Positions 1-8,696 of a DNA stretch of 34,964 nt are shown piece after piece (positions within the stretch are counted from its first letter, which is position 1; each line of letters begins with the position of its first letter). The notes under the pieces are model-generated. The model saw only the letters and a list, made by a program, of their open reading frames with translations. It was not told where the DNA came from and searched no databases. The DNA is from Pirellula staleyi DSM 6068 (lineage in GTDB: Bacteria; Planctomycetota; Planctomycetia; Pirellulales; Pirellulaceae): contig CAMDKL010000056.1 in the NCBI GenBank assembly GCA_945900945.1, forward strand, positions 1-34,964. The letters are read 5' to 3'. A program made the position numbers and the translations under genes.

Positions 1-2021
1 TCGACTTGTACTTTTTTGGAGGCCAGGAATTCATCCAGCTTGTCTCGCGTCACGAACCAATGATCCTCTGTGCCCATATCGAGATGGAAAACGGGCAAGC
101 GGCCTGATTCCACCTCCATGCGTTCCATATGCACTCGCAAAGAGATGCCGCGACGCTCCAGTGTTAGCATGGCATCCTCCATTGCGGCCAACGTGGTGCA
201 TAGCCTTCGCATTTCTTGGCCTTCAATTTTTTTACCTTCATCGCCGACGAAGTAACTATCGTTGAGTCCTCGTTCCAATAACTGGAACTTCATTTCCTCT
301 TCGGTCTGAACGTAGTATCGTTCCTTCTTGCCTCGGACGACTCGAAACAAGGGTGGCTGTGCTAAATAGACGTGTCCACCTGCAACCAACTGATACATTT
401 GACGATAGAAAAAGCACAGCAGCAACGTGCGAATGTGCGAACCGTCGATGTCAGCATCGGTCATGATGATGATGCGATTGTATCGACGCTTGGCGACGTC
501 TTGATCAAGTCCAATGCCGCAACCGATGGCCTGGATCATACTCATAACTTCTTCGTTCGCGAGCACTTTGTCTTCGCGACTCTTGTAAGCGTTGATGATC
601 TTGCCTCGCAAAGGGAGGATGGCTTGAGTATCGCGAAAACGTCCACCCTCTGCACTACCACCTGCCGAATCACCTTCGACTAGATAGAGTTCGCACTCCT
701 CCATTTTGTTGCTGATACAATCACGGAGCTTACCGGGCAGACCGCCACCACCGAGGACATTTTTGCGGTTTCGAAGAATGTCTTTGGCTTTCTTGGCTGC
801 TTCTCTAGCCTCCGCCGCCAGCAAGCCTTTCTTAGCGAGTAACCTTGCGTTCTTTGGGTTTTCCTCGAGGTATTTCGAGAGTCCATCGCCGACTGCCGAA
901 TTGATGAGGCCTTCGACTTCACTGTTGCCGAGCTTGGTTTTTGTTTGGCCTTCGAACTGCGGAGTGCCGACACGGATCGAGATCACGCACGTTAAACCTT
1001 CGCGGAAGTCGTCGCCTGTCGGCGTGAGGTCCTTAAATAGGTTTTCCTTTTTTCCATACGCATTGAGCGTTCGCGTCAACGCGGATCGAAATCCCGATAC
1101 GTGAGTTCCACCCTCGATGGTATTGATGTTGTTTACGTACGAATGCAGATTTTCGGTGTACTCCTCGGAATACTGCAACGCAATAGAGAATCCGACGTCG
1201 TCCTTTTGGCCTTCGATCAAGATGACGTCTTTATGGACGACTTCGCTGGCTCGATTAAGGTATTCGACGAATTCGACAATTCCGCGTTCGTAACGAAAAT
1301 CGTCGGATTGGCCATTGCGCTCGTCTTTGACCTTGATGCGTACGCCGCTGTTAAGGAACGCCAGTTCCTGAAGTCGCTTGACCAGGATGTCGTAAGTATA
1401 TTTGGTATTCGGAAAGATCTGACTGTCTGGCTTGAAGGTAGTTTTCGTGCCTCGCTTGGTGGTAACACCTGCCTCGCGGACTGGCCCGGTCGCCACGCCA
1501 CGTTCGTACGATTGAGTCCAGACTTTTCCATCGCGGCTAACCTCCACCTCGCACCATTGCGACAAGAAATTGACCACGGTTACACCCACTCCGTGGAGTC
1601 CGCCAGAAGTCTTATATGCGTTTTTTTCAAACTTGCCACCGAATTTAAGGACCGTCATCACTCCTTCGAGGGTGCTCATTTCCTTTTGCATGAGTTCGGT
1701 AAGTTGAGCGTGCCGTTCGACAGGAATTCCTCGACCATCGTCCTCGACTGTTACAGAGCCATCGGCATTGATGGTAACGGAGACAATCTTGGCGTACTGA
1801 GCCATAGCCTCATCGATGGAATTATCGACGACTTCGTAGGCCAAATGGTGTAGGCCCTTTAAGGTTGTATCGCCGATATACATTCCGGGGCGTTTGCGAA
1901 CGTGCTCCAAATCGCTAAGGTGTTGAAGGTCTTCGGAGTTGTAATCGGAGCCGTTGAGAGGTACGCCATCGCTATCGAGTTCCAAGTTGAGATCGGTTGG
2001 CTGTTCGGCTGGTGCGTTCAT
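1..2021 (-). CDS. gyrB: DNA gyrase subunit B, 3' end beyond the window
   Basis: ATP-driven subunit of the type IIA topoisomerase that supercoils DNA together with GyrA. The frame is open from an ATG at 2021 to the window edge, giving 673 residues. Visible in order: the GHKL ATPase start with HVRKRPGMYIG and EVVDNSIDEAMA (Mg-binding Asn), the loop GGLHGVGVTVVN, then the TOPRIM motif EGDSAGG near residue 449 and the metal-binding TDADIDGSHIR near residue 520. After the TOPRIM motifs the protein runs on with a charged stretch as in long Gram-negative GyrB proteins (about 800 residues) rather than the short Gram-positive form, so perhaps 130-170 residues lie outside. GyrB rather than ParE is favoured by the long insert, but ParE cannot be wholly excluded. 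A TATACT hexamer about 80 bases upstream of the start could be the -10 box. The opposite strand carries long open frames that are shadows. Confidence 0.95.
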   Translation of the reverse strand, partial: MNAPAEQPTDLNLELDSDGVPLNGSDYNSEDLQHLSDLEHVRKRPGMYIGDTTLKGLHHLAYEVVDNSIDEAMAQYAKIVSVTINADGSVTVEDDGRGIPVERHAQLTELMQKEMSTLEGVMTVLKFGGKFEKNAYKTSGGLHGVGVTVVNFLSQWCEVEVSRDGKVWTQSYERGVATGPVREAGVTTKRGTKTTFKPDSQIFPNTKYTYDILVKRLQELAFLNSGVRIKVKDERNGQSDDFRYERGIVEFVEYLNRASEVVHKDVILIEGQKDDVGFSIALQYSEEYTENLHSYVNNINTIEGGTHVSGFRSALTRTLNAYGKKENLFKDLTPTGDDFREGLTCVISIRVGTPQFEGQTKTKLGNSEVEGLINSAVGDGLSKYLEENPKNARLLAKKGLLAAEAREAAKKAKDILRNRKNVLGGGGLPGKLRDCISNKMEECELYLVEGDSAGGSAEGGRFRDTQAILPLRGKIINAYKSREDKVLANEEVMSMIQAIGCGIGLDQDVAKRRYNRIIIMTDADIDGSHIRTLLLCFFYRQMYQLVAGGHVYLAQPPLFRVVRGKKERYYVQTEEEMKFQLLERGLNDSYFVGDEGKKIEGQEMRRLCTTLAAMEDAMLTLERRGISLRVHMERMEVESGRLPVFHLDMGTEDHWFVTRDKLDEFLASKKVQV

Positions 2022-2323
2022 AAGTTCAGTTCGTGAGAATTCCATCCAAGTCAATTAGCGGAAACCCGAGGGATTTCCGATCGTACAAATGCGATTCGGA
2101 AGTATACCATTTTTCGCCCAATTATGATTGGCCTATTTCTCCTGGAAATAAGATGGAAACAATGGTTTTATTCGAGTAATTTGCATACTTTCGTTCCCGG
2201 TTTCTGACCTAGGAATGCGAGTCGCCCACGCACTGCTTCACGCGCCTGCGGCATCGACGCTAGACGATTTTAAAGCCTCAAGCTAATCTCAATACTTACG
2301 ATAGATCGCCGGATTAGCGATCG
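2022..2323. promoter_or_regulatory. Divergent intergenic region between gyrB and the DHDPS-family gene
   Basis: This 302-base spacer must hold the promoters of both flanking genes. On the minus strand a TATACT hexamer at 2102-2107 is a candidate gyrB -10 box, without a convincing -35. On the plus strand a small inverted repeat, GATCGC at 2304-2309 and GCGATC at 2317-2322 with a 7-base spacer, ends one base before the ATG at 2324; it could be a hairpin over the start or an operator half-site pair, or chance. No RNA gene was recognised here. Confidence 0.35.
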
Positions 2324-3310
2324 ATGAAGGTCGAAACCACGATTCGGATGAGCGTATTAAAGATGAAAAACAACAGCGGCATTTTCACCGGCTGCATACC
2401 AGCGTTGATGACCCCTTGTACGGCAAAAGGAGAGCCTCTTTTCGATCTTTTGGTTGCAAAAAGCCAGGAGTTGATCGGCATTGGGATGCGGGCGGTCGTT
2501 TATTGTGGTTCGATGGGAGAATGGCCGCTTTTGACCGACGCTCAACGCCAGGAAGGTGTTCGCCGACTGACCGCAGCCGGGGTGCCAGTCATTGTCGGGA
2601 CTGGAGCGCAGAATCCAGCTATTGCGGCTGCGCATGCTGCTCACGCCCGCAATGCCGGTGCCGCAGGCCTGATGGTCATCCCGCGGGTTCTGTCTCGGGG
2701 TATCTCAGTCGCTGCTCAACGATCGCACTTCGCAGGTATCCTTTCGGCCAGTGTCGATTTGCCGGCCGTCATTTACAACAGCCCATATTATGGTTTTGAG
2801 ACGAGAGCGGATTTGTTCTTTGACTTGCATCGCGAGTTTCCCAACTTGGTTGGATTTAAAGAGTTCGGCGGTGCCAAGTCGCTAACCTATGCAGCAGAGA
2901 ACATCACGAGTGGGAACCCGAAATTGACTTTGATGGTAGGTGTCGATACCCAGGTGTATCACGGATTTGTTCACTGTGGTGCTGCGGGTGCTATCACCGG
3001 AGTTGGAAATGCATTGCCCCGCGAAGTCCTTCGAATGGTCGCGCTTTGCGAAAGGGCGGCTACTGGCGACGCCAAAGCAAGGCAACTTGCCTCCGAATTG
3101 AATGAAGCCTTGGCCGTGCTTTCCACGTTCGACGAGGGGCCGGACTTGGTTCTCTATTATAAGTACTTGATGGTTCTTGAGGGAAATCCTGAGTACCAAC
3201 ATCAGATCCATTCGACGGATCGACTATCGGACAGTCAACGCGAATTCCTTCGTTTGCAATGGCAACTCTTCCGCAACTGGTGGTCTCACTGGGATGGAAA
3301 AACAGATTAG
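2324..3310 (+). CDS. DHDPS/NAL-family lyase, probable 1-pyrroline-4-hydroxy-2-carboxylate deaminase
   Basis: A class I Schiff-base TIM-barrel enzyme of the dihydrodipicolinate synthase/N-acetylneuraminate lyase family, 328 residues. Family marks: YCGSMGEWPLL at residues 60-70 (the GxxGE loop), catalytic Tyr151 in YNSPYYGF, Schiff-base Lys179 in GFKEFGG, and VGVDTQVYHG. The combination of CGSMGEWPLL, YNSPYYGF, GFKEFGG, VGVDTQV and the tail STFDEGPDLVLYYKYLMVL is, from memory, characteristic of the trans-hydroxyproline pathway enzyme that converts 1-pyrroline-4-hydroxy-2-carboxylate to 2-oxoglutarate semialdehyde, rather than of DapA. No other hydroxyproline gene is near, so the role is inferred from sequence alone. 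The first 14 residues precede usual family starts; the ATG at 2348 or 2363 may be the true start. A small inverted repeat ends just before 2324. Confidence 0.75.
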   Translation: MKVETTIRMSVLKMKNNSGIFTGCIPALMTPCTAKGEPLFDLLVAKSQELIGIGMRAVVYCGSMGEWPLLTDAQRQEGVRRLTAAGVPVIVGTGAQNPAIAAAHAAHARNAGAAGLMVIPRVLSRGISVAAQRSHFAGILSASVDLPAVIYNSPYYGFETRADLFFDLHREFPNLVGFKEFGGAKSLTYAAENITSGNPKLTLMVGVDTQVYHGFVHCGAAGAITGVGNALPREVLRMVALCERAATGDAKARQLASELNEALAVLSTFDEGPDLVLYYKYLMVLEGNPEYQHQIHSTDRLSDSQREFLRLQWQLFRNWWSHWDGKTD

Positions 3311-3347
3311 GATCCGCTTTCTTGATGATGACTCAAACCGTTGGGCG

Positions 3348-3992
3348 CTAGGACTTGTCGATTTTCGTGCGAAGCACTGGTAAAAATTCTGCTAAAAAGG
3401 ATTTGCAATCACTATTCGCCGGATCCCCCGAGGGTGTTCCGGCTACTTGAATTTTATAGAGGTTGCTGGTGGGCCAAAAACGAGGCTGCTCGCTGGCTTT
3501 CCAAGGTCCTCCATCGCTCCATGCATACCAAACTTCATGGATCGGATTGAGATCTATTTCACGTGCTAACTGAAGGGTCCAGAATGTATCTGAGTGCGAT
3601 TCGCTGCGAATCTCAGCCGCCTTTCGTTCCGAAATTGCACGTGTGCCGGCGCCCGCATAGCAAATATCCGGCGTATGAACCGCGATCGGACCACGCGGAC
3701 CAAACAGAACAGCAACTTGTATTTTTGCACCCGTTCGTGAATTTTGGTACGAATGATGGATCGCTCCATGGCATTGTAGAGTCCGCTGGATTTTATCTGG
3801 CAACGCCGCTTCGGCAACCCGCTCCCAATCACCAAACGTTGTCGGAATCTGCTCAAGCTGCCGGGACATAGATTCTAATTCTGCTTTGCTCAAGCTGCCA
3901 GCCTCCAAATAACTGGTGACTCGGGTGGCCCCCCAAGTTGTCGCAACAATTGTGAGCAGACATAAAACATAGCTTAGCTTTTTCATGGCCAC
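3348..3992 (-). CDS. EpsI-family exosortase-associated protein (DUF3485)
   Basis: 214 residues. An N-terminal hydrophobic stretch (about residues 5-22) is a signal anchor or uncleaved signal. The body carries the EpsI-family core: an FGDW motif near residue 53 and GPRGPIAVHTPDICYAGAG, in which the conserved Pro-Asp-x-Cys-Tyr segment is the family hallmark. EpsI proteins accompany exosortases in exopolysaccharide and PEP-CTERM-type sorting loci, sometimes fused to the exosortase; here it is a separate gene, last in an operon whose first gene is the exosortase. It starts 15 bases after the TPR gene ends, so co-translation is likely. Its biochemical role is not settled in any system; a partner in substrate processing at the outer face of the cytoplasmic membrane is the usual guess. 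The gene faces the DHDPS-family gene tail to tail. Confidence 0.8.
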   Translation of the reverse strand: MAMKKLSYVLCLLTIVATTWGATRVTSYLEAGSLSKAELESMSRQLEQIPTTFGDWERVAEAALPDKIQRTLQCHGAIHHSYQNSRTGAKIQVAVLFGPRGPIAVHTPDICYAGAGTRAISERKAAEIRSESHSDTFWTLQLAREIDLNPIHEVWYAWSDGGPWKASEQPRFWPTSNLYKIQVAGTPSGDPANSDCKSFLAEFLPVLRTKIDKS

Positions 3993-4007
3993 TTCTACTT
4001 TTTCTTT

Positions 4008-7000
4008 CTATTCGGCATTGTGGAGTGCTTGATTGGTCATCTGGACTAGGATTTGGCGCTCCCGGGGAGAGAGGCTTGCACCCTCTAACTGTTCGATCTT
4101 CAAACTTTCCAAAAGACGCTGAACAGCTTTTTTATCCTTGCGAGCCAGTAAAACTTCAATCAGATGCAGACCAAAACGTGGATCATCACGTCGCTCGAGA
4201 GACTCTCGCAAATTCGTCTCCGCATTTTCTAATAATCCGCATCGCATTTGGACGGTCCCTAACGTATCAAGCAAATCGGGGAGCCGACCAAAGAGTTCTA
4301 TGGCCCGGTAAATCCTAGGCAGTCCCTCCGATTCCTTACCTGGTATCTCCGAGGCTGCCAAAGCCAAGTTATTGAGAGTCAGAAGACTCTCGGGGACAAG
4401 CTTCTCAGCACGGAGCAAGTACTGAAACGCTTCCGGATAATTCTGCTGCAACAATCGAAGCGTTCCAATCGATTCCAACACATTTGCATCGGAGGGAAAC
4501 AAATCAAGTCCTTGCGCGAGTACGTCTTCAATACGTTCGGCGAGCGACTCAGGCATGCGATGAGCAATATCGGCGAGCTGGGAAATTGCCTCAGAAGAAT
4601 TGTCTTTTTCAAAAACACGGATACACAGTTCGACCGCTCGACTCAACTCGCCAGAACGGGCCAATGCATCGACAAACGATCGGAATTCTCGTGGGTCTTT
4701 GGCATAAGCGCGTTGAAGGAGTTCAACCGCCACCCTCTCAAATCCAAGAGATGAAAGGAGATTGCCTGCTTTGGAAAGCCGAGAAGCGTCCCCATCGTTT
4801 TTGCTTTGGACCCAATTATCAACGAGGCTTGGAACGATATCCATTTCCTGATGGGCTTTCGCCAATCGAATCTGTAGACTCAGTACTTCGGAGCTGCCTG
4901 GCACCACCCTTTGGAGTGAGTCGATCAGGCTTGGAACCTCGGATGTTGATGCAGCCCGAATTAGAAAGTCAGCGTATTGAAAAAGATCTGCTCCAGCGGG
5001 AAACTTGCGTTTCGTAAGCGAGTCAAAGAGCTTCCGGATTTCAACCAGTCTTTCGCCAGATTGCGAAGTATCTGAATTTTCGGTTGATTGACTCCAGCGA
5101 CGTTGTTCGATCGCAATAGAGAGTCGAATCGCATTGTCCGCTAGTTCCCCAAATTTGGATTTGCCGAGCTCCCTTAAAATATGTCCTGACTTTTCCATTT
5201 GCGATTCGCCCCCACGTGTCGCGAGCAACATGGCATAGTAAAAACGGGTGGTGTCCGATTCACTATTTTCGACATCTTCAAGTAACGAAGCGATCCTCGC
5301 CCATGGCAGTGGCCCATCTGTCTGACCGATCGCCAATGCCAAGGCCAGTGATCTGCGAATATCCTCGCGCTTTGGCTCGCGTTGATGCAGTTCTTCCAAT
5401 GTTTTCAAGAGTGCTTGCCGATCTCCATTCAAGCGATAGTAATCGACTAGTTTTAATTTGAGATCAATATCGTTAGGCGAACTCGCCATAGCCTGATCGA
5501 TTCTCGTTTTGGCTTTTTTGTAATCATGCAATTCGAAATAAGTACTAGTTGATATGAGTGCTTTGGCTTTTTCAGGTAGCGAGCTTGCATTCAACTGCTC
5601 GAGTGTTTGCATGACCTGATCGATCCTATTCAACTTGATTTCGAATCGGAGTTTAGTCAACCATAGATTGGAATCACGTCCATCGGAGACTCGAGTCGCC
5701 TGTTCTAACGCACGCTGAGCTTCTAAGGTTAGCTCTTTAGCGTCGTCAGGTTCTCGGTCAGCTTTGAACTGGGCTGCCTGCGATAGTAGCAGCCAAGCCG
5801 ATGCATCGTTTTTCCAAATTTCTGTACCCCGCCTAGCAGATTTCAATGCCTGATCGTACCGCCCATTATCGCTGGCGATTTTGATGGCATATTTCGAAAC
5901 GGTCGCAAACTGTTCCGAAAGAGAAGCAATCCGTTCGAACTCAGCCTCAGCTTCCTCCGTTCTCCCTAGCATTTTAAGCTGTGTAACCAACTGCAATACG
6001 GTGGAGACACGTTGATCTCCCATGGATATTGCCGTTCGAAAAGAGTCAGCCGCCTTGCTGGAGTTGCCTTGTTCGGCTGCGATTTGCCCACGCAGGGTGA
6101 GGGCCAAGGACCAGTCTGGACGGATCGCGGAGATTTCGGCTACTAACCTTTGGCTTTCAATTAAATCATCCCGATTTCGCGAGCCAATAAATTTCCTAAA
6201 CAATCGATTCGCTTGAAGCAATCTCCAGCGTGTACCCGATCCTCCTTCCGAATCCATCAGCTTTTGAATCACTTGGTTCAATTCAGCGGTTGGACTCCAA
6301 GAAAGCTTCAAGGAACTCACGTTGTTTAAATCCCGTGTTGTCTCTTGCTCAAAATCCAATAACAGGACTCCCAACCGAAACAGAGATTCCTCTCCCAGTA
6401 GATCGCAATGCAATCGCATGAAGTTGCATGTCTCCAACGTCTTCCCAAACGTCTCCAATGCCTCAAAGGCCGTATCGAGTACATCCTTTTTAGTAAGTCT
6501 ACTGTCCTGCAAAGCACGATTAACTAACTCGGTCGCCTTTCCGAAGTCTTTTTCAATCATCGCGATTTTGACGTTCGTTTCAAACCACAAGCGCAGATTT
6601 TCATCCTTGAGCAACTCCAGGTTGCGCATGGAGGTTGCAACCCCCTCTTTATTTTCCGAAACGCCAAAAGCAACGGCCCCAAACGCTTGAAGCTCTGCGA
6701 CCCTCGGGTTGCTCTCAATAAGACTCAATAGTTTTTCATTGCGAGCATCAGAAGAGATCCTTTTTGCTTGTCCCTCTGAGTCTGTTGCTAACGATATGCG
6801 GATGAGTTCAAGTAACCACTCTCTGGGCGGGAAAGAACCCTGTTCCTTTTCTTGCGTCAGCCTTGCTTCGGCGTTCATAAACAATTTCTTTGCTTTTTCA
6901 CCATCACCTACGCTGAATGGCTCCATGCGCTGTTTAGAAAGGGTCGATTGCAACAAACTCAACGCGAAATCAAAACTACCATCATCTGCAAGTTGCAGTT

Positions 7001-8654
7001 GTTTTAGATTTCGCGACGTGATGCCGGCTTTTCTCCAAGCGTCAGCAATCTCTTTCCGCAACCCTTTATCCTCCGGCGTCATGACGGACGCCTCCTCAAG
7101 GGTTTGAGCTGCAAGGTCCCAGAGTTCGATGGCTGCATACGCCCGAGCCAGCAGCCGATTGGTCTGAATGAGATACGGAGTTGGAATTGGAAGTAGTGTC
7201 GCAAAAGCTTTTTTGAAAACTACGATAGCCTCTTTGTTCTTGCCAAATCGCAAATCCAAACCCGCATGTAGAATATCGTAATGCCATTTGATGATACGAA
7301 CCGTCTGGGAACTGGTATTGTTGCTGTTGCCTTGGAGGGACGAGAGCGAAATTGAAACGCTTTGGATCGCTTCATGCAGGTCTGCAAGAGATCGATTGGC
7401 TTCATCAAATGTGCCAACTTCGCACATACGGGTCGCGTAGATATCCCATAATCCTAGACCACTTTTTCTTCCAATCCGGTTGCAGCCGTCCTTCCAAATG
7501 TCGAGAGCTTTTTTGCTATTGCCTTGGTTCCAAAATAAATCCCCTGCATTCAAGTAAAGGGATTCTAGAATCGAGCTCGGAACCCATTTTTCATCTAGAC
7601 CCATCAGTTCATCAAAGCATGAGTTTGCAAGGTCGACTTTTTCTTCTAAAACAAGCTGATTCGCGTACGACAGTACCAACTGCACATCCCAACCACTCGA
7701 ATCCCTGATAAGTGATGGGCCTGATGTGGATTGTGGTGAACTCAATCGAAGCCGCGACAATGCATGCGGTGCTATTTCGAAGAGCAATCTTTTTGCAAAT
7801 TCGCTGTCCAAACGCTGAGCAAGTGTGAATGCCGACCATTGAGCCCTCTCCGTTTGATGCGAAGCAAGTTGTTCGACGAGTGTCATTGCCTTTCGACGTA
7901 GATCAGCCTGGGAAACCGCCTCGTCGGTCTTTCCAAAGAAATCCTTCCCGGAAATATATGCGTCCGCTAACGCGATCGTCAATTGAATCGAATTGAATTG
8001 TCCCGTGTTTTCCGCTTGCGCAATTTTCAAGACTACTCCTACTGGCTGCACTGAAAGCCACTGCCAAAAATGCGTTTCCCTTTCAAATTCTTGTGTATTT
8101 CTCGTGCGCCATTCGCCCGACTTGAATTGCATATACAAACTCAACGCAAACCATCGCAATGCATCTCGATCCTGAGGGTTAGCATTGAGAAAAAGCACCT
8201 GTCGTTCTGCTTCTCCCGCCCAAGCACTTCCCAAATCGATAAGACGCTGAATCAATAGCCGCCTGAGTTCATTGAGTCTCTCCGAATCTTGGACTGGATC
8301 TAACTCTCCGATGCACCGAATCAATAACCGTCGAGCTTCTTCCATTTCCTCTCTGGACTGTGCAACGGTAGCGAGTGTATTGACCGCTTTGGCCAATCGA
8401 AACTGAGCCATAACGTGTTTGGCATCAAGTGCAACCAAGCGAGTGAGCCATTTCACTTCCTCTTGAGAATCCCCGAGTATTTCGGCGTCTCTAGCGTGCT
8501 TCGAGAGCCCAATCGCAACTTGCTGCAATTGGTGTTTGCTAACAAAGTACAAGGAAAACGAGATCAAGACCCCTACGACGATCGTGCCTGAAAGCAATGG
8601 CAGATTCCATTCCCATTTCATTTTGGAGTCATTCGAGTTGGTCATTGGAGTCAT
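4008..8654 (-). CDS. Giant TPR-repeat membrane protein of the exosortase locus
   Basis: 1548 residues. One N-terminal membrane segment (about residues 18-40, LPLLSGTIVVGVLISFSLYF) is followed by an almost wholly alpha-helical body with many degenerate tetratricopeptide repeats, most regular in the C-terminal half (ALTLRGQIAAEQGNSSKAAD, AWLLLSQAAQ, NLALAASEIPG). The topology is a single anchor with a large domain facing the periplasm or paryphoplasm. In proteobacterial exosortase loci a long TPR protein (PrsT-like) sits with the chain-length kinase, and this gene has the same position; a scaffold for the export or polymerisation complex is a reasonable inference. The start is uncertain: a 22-bp tandem duplication (8624-8667) places several ATGs here, and the in-frame choices are 8654 and 8645 (MTNSNDSKMKWEW). 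It lies 42 bases after the kinase gene and 15 before epsI. Confidence 0.8.
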   Translation of the reverse strand: MTPMTNSNDSKMKWEWNLPLLSGTIVVGVLISFSLYFVSKHQLQQVAIGLSKHARDAEILGDSQEEVKWLTRLVALDAKHVMAQFRLAKAVNTLATVAQSREEMEEARRLLIRCIGELDPVQDSERLNELRRLLIQRLIDLGSAWAGEAERQVLFLNANPQDRDALRWFALSLYMQFKSGEWRTRNTQEFERETHFWQWLSVQPVGVVLKIAQAENTGQFNSIQLTIALADAYISGKDFFGKTDEAVSQADLRRKAMTLVEQLASHQTERAQWSAFTLAQRLDSEFAKRLLFEIAPHALSRLRLSSPQSTSGPSLIRDSSGWDVQLVLSYANQLVLEEKVDLANSCFDELMGLDEKWVPSSILESLYLNAGDLFWNQGNSKKALDIWKDGCNRIGRKSGLGLWDIYATRMCEVGTFDEANRSLADLHEAIQSVSISLSSLQGNSNNTSSQTVRIIKWHYDILHAGLDLRFGKNKEAIVVFKKAFATLLPIPTPYLIQTNRLLARAYAAIELWDLAAQTLEEASVMTPEDKGLRKEIADAWRKAGITSRNLKQLQLADDGSFDFALSLLQSTLSKQRMEPFSVGDGEKAKKLFMNAEARLTQEKEQGSFPPREWLLELIRISLATDSEGQAKRISSDARNEKLLSLIESNPRVAELQAFGAVAFGVSENKEGVATSMRNLELLKDENLRLWFETNVKIAMIEKDFGKATELVNRALQDSRLTKKDVLDTAFEALETFGKTLETCNFMRLHCDLLGEESLFRLGVLLLDFEQETTRDLNNVSSLKLSWSPTAELNQVIQKLMDSEGGSGTRWRLLQANRLFRKFIGSRNRDDLIESQRLVAEISAIRPDWSLALTLRGQIAAEQGNSSKAADSFRTAISMGDQRVSTVLQLVTQLKMLGRTEEAEAEFERIASLSEQFATVSKYAIKIASDNGRYDQALKSARRGTEIWKNDASAWLLLSQAAQFKADREPDDAKELTLEAQRALEQATRVSDGRDSNLWLTKLRFEIKLNRIDQVMQTLEQLNASSLPEKAKALISTSTYFELHDYKKAKTRIDQAMASSPNDIDLKLKLVDYYRLNGDRQALLKTLEELHQREPKREDIRRSLALALAIGQTDGPLPWARIASLLEDVENSESDTTRFYYAMLLATRGGESQMEKSGHILRELGKSKFGELADNAIRLSIAIEQRRWSQSTENSDTSQSGERLVEIRKLFDSLTKRKFPAGADLFQYADFLIRAASTSEVPSLIDSLQRVVPGSSEVLSLQIRLAKAHQEMDIVPSLVDNWVQSKNDGDASRLSKAGNLLSSLGFERVAVELLQRAYAKDPREFRSFVDALARSGELSRAVELCIRVFEKDNSSEAISQLADIAHRMPESLAERIEDVLAQGLDLFPSDANVLESIGTLRLLQQNYPEAFQYLLRAEKLVPESLLTLNNLALAASEIPGKESEGLPRIYRAIELFGRLPDLLDTLGTVQMRCGLLENAETNLRESLERRDDPRFGLHLIEVLLARKDKKAVQRLLESLKIEQLEGASLSPRERQILVQMTNQALHNAE

Positions 8655-8667
8655 TCGAGTTGGTCAT
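8624..8667. repeat. 22-bp perfect tandem duplication over the TPR gene start
   Basis: Two adjacent identical 22-base units occupy 8624-8645 and 8646-8667; each carries an ATG at its minus-strand 5' end and another ATG 13 bases further in. As 22 is not a multiple of three, the upstream copy's ATG (8667) is out of frame with the TPR gene: it reads a 12-codon frame that stops at 8629-8631, beyond both usable starts at 8654 and 8645. The ancestral start was most likely the ATG now at 8645, with the leader CCTCTT directly in front. Confidence 0.9.
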
Positions 8668-8696
8668 AAGAGGTTAAACTGAGACGTAGGGTGCAA

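Noticed and set aside
1101-1853. 250-codon plus-strand open frame opposite gyrB
   Set aside because: The minus strand reads a fully conserved GyrB here; the plus-strand frame has no family features and is a shadow of codon bias.
4484-5017. 177-codon plus-strand frame opposite the TPR gene
   Set aside because: The minus-strand TPR frame is continuous over 4.6 kb with repeat structure; the antisense frame has no start signal or domain.
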